From: CAYNRG01 sp047974855
Lineage (GTDB): Bacteria > Bacillota_I > Bacilli_A > Erysipelotrichales > Erysipelotrichaceae
Assembly (NCBI GenBank): GCA_047974855.1
Contig: JBKECT010000010.1
Location: 1-6,957, forward strand
Length of the DNA: 6,957 nt
Direction of reading: 5' to 3'
Every line of letters starts with the position of its first letter. Within the stretch, counting starts at the first letter, position 1. Both the position numbers and the translations under genes were made by a program. Positions 1-6,455 of the stretch are shown here, piece by piece. Below the pieces are notes generated by a model, which saw nothing but the letters and a program-made list of their open reading frames with translations, searched no databases and was not told the origin of the DNA.

Positions 1-193
1 TAATTTCTTGTGCATACTGTTTAATTTTTTCTAAGTCATTCGGTTGGATAGAGTCAAAGTCTCCAATGGCAACTTTCATCTTAATACCTTGTTTAGCTAA
101 ATACAATGCTCCCTTATCCACTCCATAAAAATCTCCTGATAAATCCGGCATTTCTTCTGCTAAAGTGCAGACAATCACTACCCTTTTTAGCAC
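1..193 (-). CDS. thiN: Thiamine pyrophosphokinase, N-terminal part (cut by window edge)
   Basis: About 64 codons are visible before the gene runs off the low-coordinate edge. Thiamine pyrophosphokinase transfers pyrophosphate from ATP to thiamine, giving the cofactor thiamine diphosphate in the cytoplasm. The family is recognised from GVDKGA (about residues 24-29, usually GVDRGA) followed by GDFDS (44-48), whose aspartates belong to the metal/ATP site. The chosen start is a GTG at 193-191, preceded by GGTGGAG (199-205) with a 5-nt gap. It overlaps the last codons of rpe by 7 bp, which suggests translational coupling. A second in-frame GTG at 178-176 is possible but has poorly placed upstream purines. 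Position directly after rpe is the usual Firmicutes arrangement and supports the call. The family is normally a little over 200 residues, so most of the protein, including the thiamine-binding C-terminal domain, is outside the window. Confidence 0.9.
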   Translation of the reverse strand, partial: MLKRVVIVCTLAEEMPDLSGDFYGVDKGALYLAKQGIKMKVAIGDFDSIQPNDLEKIKQYAQEI

Positions 194-831
194 AATGACT
201 CCACCGCCTCAATAATATCTTGTTTAAATATATAACTCCCCGCTACTAAAATATCTGCACCAGCTTCCGCACAGTACTTTCCAGTTTCTTTATTAATGCC
301 ACCATCAACCTCAATTTGAGTTTTACAACCCAGTTCATTAATCTTGTTTTTTAATGCCTTTATTCGTTCCAATGATTCTGTCATAAAAGGCTGCCCACCA
401 AATCCTGGTTCTACCGACATAACCAAAACAAGATCAATCAATGGTAAAATTGGAGTCAACACGTCTGTGCTTGTTTTGGGCTTAATACTCATCCCCACCT
501 TACAATTTTTTTCCTTTATTTTGTGAATTAGCTCCACTATTTCTTCATCTGATTTCAATGCTTCATAATGAAAAGTAATGCAATCTGCACCAGCTTCAAT
601 AAAAACCGAAGAAAACATAACCGGATCAGATACCATCAAATGAACATCCAAAAAAAGTGATGATGACTTCTTAAACGCCTTAAGAATATCAGGACCGAAT
701 GTTAAATTGGGTACGAAATGTCCATCCATCACATCAAAATGGAGCCACGTAGCCTTTGATTGATGAATTAAGTCTAACTGTTCATTAAACCGACTATAGT
801 CCAATGATAATACTGAAGGTGCAATAATCAT
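187..831 (-). CDS. rpe: Ribulose-phosphate 3-epimerase
   Basis: This 214-residue protein has the normal family length (about 210-225) and should form a single TIM barrel in the cytoplasm. It interconverts D-ribulose 5-phosphate and D-xylulose 5-phosphate in the pentose phosphate pathway. Visible signatures are APS near the N-terminus (4-6) and HFDVMDGHFVPN (31-42), which holds the metal ligands His31 and Asp33. Next come DVHLMV (62-67, His64), MSVEPGFGGQ (138-147), and EVDGGIN (174-180, catalytic Asp176 and phosphate-loop glycines), then the second phosphate loop AGS (197-199). All expected metal and catalytic residues are present. The ATG overlaps the rsgA stop codon as ATGA (4 bp) and has AAGGAG 8 nt upstream. 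Rpe next to rsgA and thiN is standard in Firmicutes. The gene seems to be here by operon history rather than a shared pathway. TAA stop. Confidence 0.97.
   Translation of the reverse strand: MIIAPSVLSLDYSRFNEQLDLIHQSKATWLHFDVMDGHFVPNLTFGPDILKAFKKSSSLFLDVHLMVSDPVMFSSVFIEAGADCITFHYEALKSDEEIVELIHKIKEKNCKVGMSIKPKTSTDVLTPILPLIDLVLVMSVEPGFGGQPFMTESLERIKALKNKINELGCKTQIEVDGGINKETGKYCAEAGADILVAGSYIFKQDIIEAVESLC
199..205 (-). promoter_or_regulatory. Shine-Dalgarno for thiN inside rpe
   Basis: GGTGGAG on the minus strand lies 5 nt before the GTG at 193-191, within the final codons of rpe. It favours this GTG over the in-frame GTG fifteen bases further on. Confidence 0.5.
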
Positions 832-1688
832 TTTCTCTTCTCCTTTTCAGCCAATTCTAAGCAATCCACATAGCTTTTATAGCGGATTTCTGATACTTCT
901 CCCTTTTCCACTGCCTCTTTTATAGCACAGTGAGGCTCATTTACATGCAGACAATCTCTAAACTTACACAACCCACTATATGGTTTAAAGTCATGAATCA
1001 CTTGCGACAATTGAGAGGTATCCATTGTGCTAAAGTCCAAAGCTGAAAATCCTGGTGTATCTGCTAAAAGACCGCCAGCAACATGATGTAGTTCTGTATG
1101 GCGTGTGGTATGTTTGCCACGTCCTAACGCTTTCGATATTTCTTGTGTTATCAAATTAAAACTTGGATCAATACTATTAATAAGTGTCGACTTCCCAGCA
1201 CCACTTTGTCCCGTAAGCACTGTCACTTTATTTTTCAAAATGGTCGGTAATTGATGATCTACTTGGTTCAATGAACAGCACAAAACATCATATCCTGAAC
1301 ATTTATAGTCATCAATAAAGCGATAAACATCGTGGCTTAAATCTACCAAATCCATTTTTGTAACACACAAAACGGGCTTTATTTTGGCCAATTGAACAAA
1401 AAACATCAAACGATCAACTAAAGTACAACTAAAATCTGGATCCACCGCAGACATCACAATAATAGCCTGATCCACATTCGCTATAGCTGGTCGGATAAGC
1501 TCATTTTCTCTTGGGTAAATTTTTTCTATGCCCATTGTGTCTTGATAACGCTGAACTTCCACGAAATCACCGACAACAGGGGCCATTTGAAGACGCAATT
1601 TACCCATAGCAACGCATAAATGACGCTCTTGTTTTTCATCCATCACAGTATATTGATTAGAAATAATTTTTACAACTTGTGCTTTCAT
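828..1688 (-). CDS. rsgA: Ribosome small subunit-dependent GTPase RsgA (YloQ/CpgA)
   Basis: This 286-residue circularly permuted GTPase acts in late maturation of the 30S ribosomal subunit. Domains in order are an N-terminal OB-fold (about 1-65), the GTPase domain and a C-terminal zinc domain. The permuted motif order is visible: G4 TKMD (110-113) precedes G1 GQSGAGKST (160-168). The switch region GRGKHTTRHTEL (189-200) and G3 DTPG (210-213) follow. The zinc ligands fit C-x4-C-x-H-x5-C (Cys241, Cys246, His248, Cys254). It is only slightly shorter than B. subtilis CpgA (about 298). The ATG at 1688 is preferred: a TTG directly before it (1691-1689) is also in frame but sits against the GGTGAG ribosome binding site. 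Nine bases separate it from prkC, and its TGA overlaps the rpe ATG. In B. subtilis the neighbouring kinase PrkC is reported to phosphorylate this GTPase. Confidence 0.97.
   Translation of the reverse strand: MKAQVVKIISNQYTVMDEKQERHLCVAMGKLRLQMAPVVGDFVEVQRYQDTMGIEKIYPRENELIRPAIANVDQAIIVMSAVDPDFSCTLVDRLMFFVQLAKIKPVLCVTKMDLVDLSHDVYRFIDDYKCSGYDVLCCSLNQVDHQLPTILKNKVTVLTGQSGAGKSTLINSIDPSFNLITQEISKALGRGKHTTRHTELHHVAGGLLADTPGFSALDFSTMDTSQLSQVIHDFKPYSGLCKFRDCLHVNEPHCAIKEAVEKGEVSEIRYKSYVDCLELAEKEKRK
840..845 (-). promoter_or_regulatory. Shine-Dalgarno for rpe inside rsgA
   Basis: A near-consensus AAGGAG on the minus strand lies 8 nt before the rpe ATG, within the last codons of rsgA. It is the strongest ribosome binding site in the window and implies rpe can be initiated efficiently, not only by read-on from rsgA. 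Confidence 0.75.
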
Positions 1689-1691
1689 CAA

Positions 1692-1697
1692 CTCACC
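1692..1697 (-). promoter_or_regulatory. Shine-Dalgarno for rsgA (decides ATG over TTG)
   Basis: GGTGAG on the minus strand starts immediately after the prkC TAG stop. It is followed by TTGATG, so a TTG start would have no spacer while the ATG at 1688 has 3 nt. The spacing is short even for the ATG, but clearly favours it. Confidence 0.5.
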
Positions 1698-3413
1698 CTA
1701 ATAGTAATACAAAATAATGTATGTTCCTTCTTCTTGTGTATAAGTTGATCCAATTGATGGACTTGTTTCAATGACAACACCATAATCTAAGAATGATTTT
1801 TCATCTTCACTCATCGTTGATGTATCCATCGTACTAAGCATTACCTCAGCACCCAATTCTTCCAACATAGCTTGCGCTTCTTCTACTGTTTTTCCTTTGA
1901 TTCCAAGCGGAATAATAATGCTTGGATATTTCACATAAACTAAGGTAATTGTTGTTGCGGTACTTGGGTTAAATGCTTGCCCTTCCGTCATTCCTTCTTG
2001 GCGAATAATCTCTCCTGGCACTCCACCTTTAAGCTCCTCTTCTACCGTTTTTATAATCATCTTAGGATATAGTGCTTGAAGACTCTCTTTTGTCTCTTTT
2101 ATATTTTGTCCCGTATAGTCTTCTACATATGCTGCAATTCCACTCGATACAGTGATATGAATTTTTGTTCCAAATTCAACTTCTGTATTTTCCCCTGGAT
2201 CAGCAGAAATAATTTTCCCATTTTCAATATCATCTGTTAATTGATATTCAATTGATGGATCTAAAACCAGATTATTTTCTGAACAGATTTCTTTTGCTTC
2301 CGTTACAGTAAGCCCTACTAAGTTTGGAACATCTACCGTTCTTACGCTAGGCCCAAGTATCCCACTTAGTGTCACTAGCAAGTACACCCCAGCAATGGTC
2401 AACAATGAAATTAAAGTGATAATCATAATTGGAAGGATTGATTTCTTTTCTTTCTTCTTTTTAGACTTTTCACTTTTCTTTTCTGGAGTTAACGTAACAT
2501 TTTCAGCAATCACTGTTCCATCTTTCTGTTTATTAAAAATAACAGTTTGATTATCCTCTGCCTTTGATGTAAACACCAGTTTCTTATCTTCTACATGTTG
2601 TGGTTTCAAACACGCACTTAAATCATTTAACATTTCTAAACAAGATCCATAGCGATAATTTTTATTTTTCACCGTTGCTTTAATAATAATATTTTCAATA
2701 GATTGAGGCACTGATGGATTAAATTCTCGAATTGAAGGAAATTCTTCGCGCATATGCTTTAGTGCAACTTGTACTGCTGAATCTGCTTGAAATGGAACTT
2801 CTCCAGTAATCAGTTCATAAAAGACAACACCTAGTGAATAGATATCACTTTGCTCCGTTGCCGATTCACCTCGTGCTAGCTCTGGTGCTAAGTAATGAAC
2901 CGATCCCATCACAGAATCTGATTGAGTCAATTGTAGCGCCCCTTGTGCTAACGCAATTCCAAAGTCCACCATTTTAATAGTGCCATCATCTTTCACCAAG
3001 ACATTCTGCGGCTTAATATCACGATGAATAATCCCGCGCTTATGGGCTTCTGTTGTTGCTCCTACAAGTTGCTTCATAATATCTAGTGCTTCTTCTTTAT
3101 ATAAAGCTCCACGTTGATGAATTAACTGTTTAAGGGTTTTTCCTACAACATACTCCATAACGATAAAATAGGTCCCTTCATCTTCGCCAACATCATAAAT
3201 ATCCACGATATTAGGATGCGAAAGCGCTGTTGATGCACTGGCTTCACGCTGAAAACGAAGTAAGGCAACAGGATCATTGCTTAACTCCCCTCTTAAAATT
3301 TTAACCGCTACTTCACGATTTAAGATTACATCTACCGCTATATAAACATCTGCCATTCCACCTTGACCTATATGCTTTGTCAAAATATAGCGATTCGCTA
3401 TTGTCTTCTTCAT
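1698..3413 (-). CDS. prkC: PASTA-domain Ser/Thr protein kinase PrkC (Stk/PknB family)
   Basis: This 571-residue Hanks-type kinase spans the membrane once and couples peptidoglycan-fragment or lipid II sensing to phosphorylation of growth and dormancy proteins. The cytoplasmic kinase domain covers about residues 8-268. It shows the glycine loop GQGGMADV (16-23), Lys38 in VAVK, Glu57 in helix C, catalytic HRDIKPQN (130-137, Asp132), DFG (150-152), APE (176-178) and Asp190. A linker of about 55 residues ends in a lysine-rich stretch (312-324), followed by one membrane helix (about 326-349). Three extracellular PASTA repeats follow at about 358-425, 426-496 and 497-571; the last is the most divergent and ends in three tyrosines. 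B. subtilis PrkC also has three PASTA repeats. The ATG overlaps the phosphatase stop by 4 bp (ATGA), with GGTGA 6 nt upstream. All catalytic residues are present, so it should be active. TAG stop. Confidence 0.97.
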   Translation of the reverse strand: MKKTIANRYILTKHIGQGGMADVYIAVDVILNREVAVKILRGELSNDPVALLRFQREASASTALSHPNIVDIYDVGEDEGTYFIVMEYVVGKTLKQLIHQRGALYKEEALDIMKQLVGATTEAHKRGIIHRDIKPQNVLVKDDGTIKMVDFGIALAQGALQLTQSDSVMGSVHYLAPELARGESATEQSDIYSLGVVFYELITGEVPFQADSAVQVALKHMREEFPSIREFNPSVPQSIENIIIKATVKNKNYRYGSCLEMLNDLSACLKPQHVEDKKLVFTSKAEDNQTVIFNKQKDGTVIAENVTLTPEKKSEKSKKKKEKKSILPIMIITLISLLTIAGVYLLVTLSGILGPSVRTVDVPNLVGLTVTEAKEICSENNLVLDPSIEYQLTDDIENGKIISADPGENTEVEFGTKIHITVSSGIAAYVEDYTGQNIKETKESLQALYPKMIIKTVEEELKGGVPGEIIRQEGMTEGQAFNPSTATTITLVYVKYPSIIIPLGIKGKTVEEAQAMLEELGAEVMLSTMDTSTMSEDEKSFLDYGVVIETSPSIGSTYTQEEGTYIILYYY

Positions 3414-4156
3414 CTTCCATCACCCGCTTCCAATTCAATTAAAATCATTGTTATGTTGTCGTATCCGCCCACATCTAAAGCCAGCTTCAACAACTTTTGT
3501 ACTTTTCTTCCTGTTGTTAAGGATTGACTAAGCATTACTTTCTTTATTTCTTCATGGTCAAGATAACCATAGAGACCATCACTACAGACTAAAAAGGCTT
3601 GTGCTTCTTCTTCATACTTTGTAATATCCACTCTCGCTTTATCCCAAACACCAAGTGCATTCGTCAGTACATTTCGCTTAGGATGAACTCTAGCCTCTTC
3701 AGCAGTTATTTCGCCACTGCTTAGTAAATCTTCTACTAATGTGTGGTCATGGGTTATTTGTTTAAAATCTTCTTTTTTTAAACTATATACACGACTATCA
3801 CCAATATTAATAATAAATCGGCCCACACTTGTCAATAAAACTCCCACCATGGTTGTCCCCATTCCTTTGAGTTGTCTTGACCCTGCCGCTTTTGTAAAAA
3901 CAGAATCGTTTGCTTCTTTCACTTTTTCTTGTATCCAAGCAACCACTTCCTCTTCACTTTTAAATCCTTGATTTTTACTAAATACCTCTGAAAAGAAATC
4001 GATCGTCATCTTTGAGGCGACATCGCCACCACGTCCACCACCAATACCATCACAAACAAGGGCAAAAACATCCCCATTTTCATTGGATGCTGTTACATAA
4101 TTATCTTGATTGGTTTCCCTAATCAATCCTTGATCTGTAATTCCATAGTATCTCAT
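3410..4156 (-). CDS. stp: PP2C-family Ser/Thr protein phosphatase (Stp/PrpC)
   Basis: This 248-residue soluble PPM/PP2C phosphatase has the typical bacterial length. It removes phosphate from proteins phosphorylated by the partner kinase PrkC, and from the kinase itself, using a two- or three-metal (Mn/Mg) centre. Motifs in order are RETNQDN (13-19, Asp18), VCDGIGG (34-40, metal ligand Asp36), GMGTT (98-102), GDSR (119-122), HPKRNVLTNALG (158-169), SDGL (192-195, Asp193) and GGYDNIT (230-236, Asp233). All metal-binding aspartates are present and there is no signal peptide or membrane segment. The ATG at 4156 is the only start in frame near the N-terminus. Its purine-rich AAAGGGG (4169-4175) lies 12 nt away, a long spacer that suggests modest initiation. 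The stop overlaps the prkC ATG, so phosphatase and kinase are probably translationally coupled. The gene is also called prpC. Confidence 0.97.
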   Translation of the reverse strand: MRYYGITDQGLIRETNQDNYVTASNENGDVFALVCDGIGGGRGGDVASKMTIDFFSEVFSKNQGFKSEEEVVAWIQEKVKEANDSVFTKAAGSRQLKGMGTTMVGVLLTSVGRFIINIGDSRVYSLKKEDFKQITHDHTLVEDLLSSGEITAEEARVHPKRNVLTNALGVWDKARVDITKYEEEAQAFLVCSDGLYGYLDHEEIKKVMLSQSLTTGRKVQKLLKLALDVGGYDNITMILIELEAGDGR

Positions 4157-4164
4157 TTGATGAC

Positions 4165-5205
4165 TTAACCCCTTTCTTTTTTTGCTCTCAGCTGACCACA
4201 GGCTGCATCAATATCATCACCATGCCGTGCTCTCAGTGTTGCTTTTACTCCATTTTTCATTAAATAATCATAAAACTTTAACGCTGATTTATCATCACAC
4301 GACTTAAAACGATGCTCTTCCACAGCATTATATGGAATCAAGTTAACATAGGCATTCATTCCTCGGATCTCTTTCGCCAATTCTTTTGCATGGATTTCTT
4401 GGTCGTTTAATCCCTTAAGTAAAATATACTCAAATGTAATTCTTCGATTATTCTCTTGGCTATATCGGCGTAACGAGTTCATCAATTCTTTCAATGGGTA
4501 GGCACGATTAACCGGCATTAATTGACTTCTTAGTCGATCGTTACTTGCATGAAGTGAAATTGCTAAATTGTACTGAACATGCTCCTTTGAAAATCGATCA
4601 ATCATTGGGGTCAGCCCACATGTGCTGATCGTGATATGTCTTGCTCCAAGAGCTAATCCTCGTGCATGATTAATAATACCACAAAATGTCATCACATTTT
4701 CATAATTATCGAATGGTTCACCTGTTCCCATAATCACGACATTGGATACCCTTTGTTGAGTTTGATCTAATTCCTTTTGAACAAAGAGAATTTGAGCTAC
4801 TATTTCACCGGCGGTTAAGTTTCTTTTCTTCTTCAACAATCCAGAAGCACAAAACTGACATCCCATATCACAACCTACCTGTGATGTCACACAAACGCTT
4901 TTTCCATAATCATGGTGCATTAAAACTGTTTCAATAAGTGATCCATCTAAAAGTTCAAATAAGTATTTCACCGTTTTATCTTTTGATACTTGCTTCGTAT
5001 GAATCTTTAAAGGTTGAATACAAAAAGACTCTTCTAATTTTGAGATAGTCTCTTTACTTAAATCACTCATTTCATTAAAATTAAGGCATCTTTTTTCATA
5101 CAACCATTGAAAGCATTGTTGCACTCTGAACTTTTTCCAACCCCAGTTTAAAAATAATGCTTCTAGTTTCTCGTAGGAGTAATCATATATTGTTTCCATT
5201 TTCAT
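4165..5205 (-). CDS. rlmN: Dual-specificity 23S rRNA/tRNA (adenine-C2) methyltransferase RlmN
   Basis: This radical-SAM enzyme of about 346 residues methylates C2 of A2503 in 23S rRNA, and in studied homologues A37 of some tRNAs. Numbered from the ATG at 5205, the cluster motif C-x3-C-x2-C is Cys112/Cys116/Cys119. The methyl-carrying catalytic pair corresponds to Cys336 (in AACGQLR) and Cys105, placed seven residues before the cluster as in E. coli RlmN. The SAM-binding segment GTGEP (160-164) followed by DNY marks RlmN rather than the resistance enzyme Cfr, which has GMGEA there. Length is normal (about 345-385). The start is ambiguous: in-frame ATGs occur at 5211, 5205 and 5199. AAGG (5214-5217) lies 2 nt from the first and 8 nt from the second, so 5205 is preferred. 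TAA stop, 8 bp before stp. Confidence 0.96.
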   Translation of the reverse strand: MKMETIYDYSYEKLEALFLNWGWKKFRVQQCFQWLYEKRCLNFNEMSDLSKETISKLEESFCIQPLKIHTKQVSKDKTVKYLFELLDGSLIETVLMHHDYGKSVCVTSQVGCDMGCQFCASGLLKKKRNLTAGEIVAQILFVQKELDQTQQRVSNVVIMGTGEPFDNYENVMTFCGIINHARGLALGARHITISTCGLTPMIDRFSKEHVQYNLAISLHASNDRLRSQLMPVNRAYPLKELMNSLRRYSQENNRRITFEYILLKGLNDQEIHAKELAKEIRGMNAYVNLIPYNAVEEHRFKSCDDKSALKFYDYLMKNGVKATLRARHGDDIDAACGQLRAKKERG

Positions 5206-5213
5206 CACCATTA

Positions 5214-5217
5214 CCTT
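5214..5217 (-). promoter_or_regulatory. Weak Shine-Dalgarno for rlmN
   Basis: AAGG in the short rsmB-rlmN gap. Its 8-nt spacing fits the ATG at 5205 and is too close to the ATG at 5211. A GGTG further along could instead serve the third ATG at 5199. Confidence 0.35.
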
Positions 5218-5233
5218 ATTTTATCACATTTTT

Positions 5234-6442
5234 CTACTTTTTCACTATTTTAGCGATATAAAATCCATCACCATGCCCATCATATGGAAAAATCGTTTTT
5301 TCTTCTACACATTGAAATTGTTCATTTTCTTTTAAAAACTTTTCAATTTGTCGCTCATTCTCTTTTTTATTTAACGTACAAGTACTGTAAACCATTATTC
5401 CTTGTGGTTTTAGCAGTTGACTGACTGATGTTAGTATGTCTTGTTGAATGTGTATAAGTTCATCTATTTCTTGTGGGCTTGAATTCCATTTTATTTCCGG
5501 TTTTCTTTTTAAAACTCCAAATCCCGAACACGGTACATCCACCAAAATGCGATCAAAGGATTCCTTTTCTAAGTCATTAGAAATCTTCGTAGCATCCCAT
5601 ACCTGTCCTTCAACTATCTCTACACCTAATTTTTTCATAGCTTCGTCCAGTAATTTTACTCTGTGAGGGTGAATATCTCCCGCTACAATACGCCCTTGAT
5701 TTTTCATCATCATGCCTAGCTGTGATGTTTTAGTTCCTGGTGCAGCACAACAATCTAAGACAACTTGATTGGGTTGGACATCCAAATAAGAGACCACTTG
5801 CTGAGAAGAGATATCCTGCACAACAACCATTCCTTCTTTAAAAATTGGGTGTTGTATTATGTTGAAGTCCGCAATAAAGGCATAATCATCTAAAAAAGTA
5901 ACCCCATCAATTTGCTCAACTTCTGACTTTGATGTTTTTAAAGTGTTAATTCTTCCATGCACTATCGCCTCTTTTGTATTCTCTTCACAAATTTTATCAG
6001 CTTGTTCCTTGCCATAGTGTGACACCCACAATCGATACAACCAATCTGGGTGGCTAGTTCTGATCTCTATCTTATCACTTTGCATTAATCCCTGATCAAT
6101 GACACGTCTCAAAATAGCATTGACCAATCCCTTCTTCGATTTTACAGCTAACTCTACCATTTCATTCACAACTGCATAGTCTGGTGTCTTCATCATAAAC
6201 AATTGGTAAATCGCCATATCTAGTAATAGCGCTGTATTATCATCCACTGGAGTCTGTGCAAGTGTTTCCCATTGAAATCGAATGTGACGATAATTTCTAA
6301 GTGTTCCATACACCACCTGTGTCACCCATGCTCTATCTTTGATATCCATTTGTTGAAGTGTTTCACGCAAAACTAAATTTGCATATTTTTTATCTATTCT
6401 GACCTGTTTTAGGCAATCCAGTGCAATTTTTCTGGTATCCAT
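5234..6442 (-). CDS. rsmB: 16S rRNA (cytosine-C5)-methyltransferase RsmB (Sun/Fmu)
   Basis: This 402-residue enzyme methylates C967 (E. coli numbering) of 16S rRNA using SAM. It has an N-terminal NusB-like RNA-binding helical domain (about 1-125). A Rossmann-fold methyltransferase domain occupies the C-terminal half. Visible motifs are the SAM loop DCCAAPGTKTSQL (230-242), GDIHPHR (255-261), motif IV DVPCSG (302-307, Cys305) and motif VI YSTCTLNKKENE (352-363, Cys355). Cys355 is the predicted nucleophile and Cys305 the releasing cysteine; their 50-residue spacing matches E. coli RsmB (325/375). The closing DGFYIA (392-397) is the usual motif VIII. It is shorter than typical RsmB (about 430-450) but lacks no recognised motif. 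The ATG has GAGGTG (6450-6455) 7 nt upstream, overlapping the priA stop. TAG stop. Confidence 0.96.
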   Translation of the reverse strand: MDTRKIALDCLKQVRIDKKYANLVLRETLQQMDIKDRAWVTQVVYGTLRNYRHIRFQWETLAQTPVDDNTALLLDMAIYQLFMMKTPDYAVVNEMVELAVKSKKGLVNAILRRVIDQGLMQSDKIEIRTSHPDWLYRLWVSHYGKEQADKICEENTKEAIVHGRINTLKTSKSEVEQIDGVTFLDDYAFIADFNIIQHPIFKEGMVVVQDISSQQVVSYLDVQPNQVVLDCCAAPGTKTSQLGMMMKNQGRIVAGDIHPHRVKLLDEAMKKLGVEIVEGQVWDATKISNDLEKESFDRILVDVPCSGFGVLKRKPEIKWNSSPQEIDELIHIQQDILTSVSQLLKPQGIMVYSTCTLNKKENERQIEKFLKENEQFQCVEEKTIFPYDGHGDGFYIAKIVKK

Positions 6443-6449
6443 CTTTTTT

Positions 6450-6455
6450 CACCTC
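6450..6455 (-). promoter_or_regulatory. Shine-Dalgarno for rsmB overlapping priA stop
   Basis: GAGGTG on the minus strand lies 7 nt before the rsmB ATG and overlaps the TGA stop of priA (6454-6456). It fixes the rsmB start, and ribosomes ending priA translation would sit directly on it. Confidence 0.65.

Noticed and set aside
344..526. Plus-strand open frame of 60 codons
   Set aside because: It lies entirely antisense to rpe, has no ribosome binding site or recognisable domain, and rpe is intact and conserved here.
1689..1691. TTG as the rsgA start
   Set aside because: It directly abuts the GGTGAG ribosome binding site; the next codon is an ATG with better spacing.
3741..3971. Plus-strand open frame of 76 codons
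   Set aside because: It lies antisense to the conserved phosphatase core and its translation shows no family features.
4165..5205. Cfr-type rRNA methyltransferase (antibiotic resistance)
   Set aside because: The SAM-region motif is GTGEP followed by DNY, as in RlmN, not the GMGEA of Cfr, and the gene sits in the conserved rlmN position.
5218..5223. TAAAAT as a -10 promoter element before rlmN
   Set aside because: No acceptable -35 hexamer lies 16-18 bp upstream, and initiation would leave almost no leader before the ATG. In AT-rich DNA such hexamers are expected by chance.
5448..5666. Plus-strand open frame of 72 codons
   Set aside because: It lies antisense to the RsmB catalytic domain; its serine-rich low-information translation is typical of a shadow frame.
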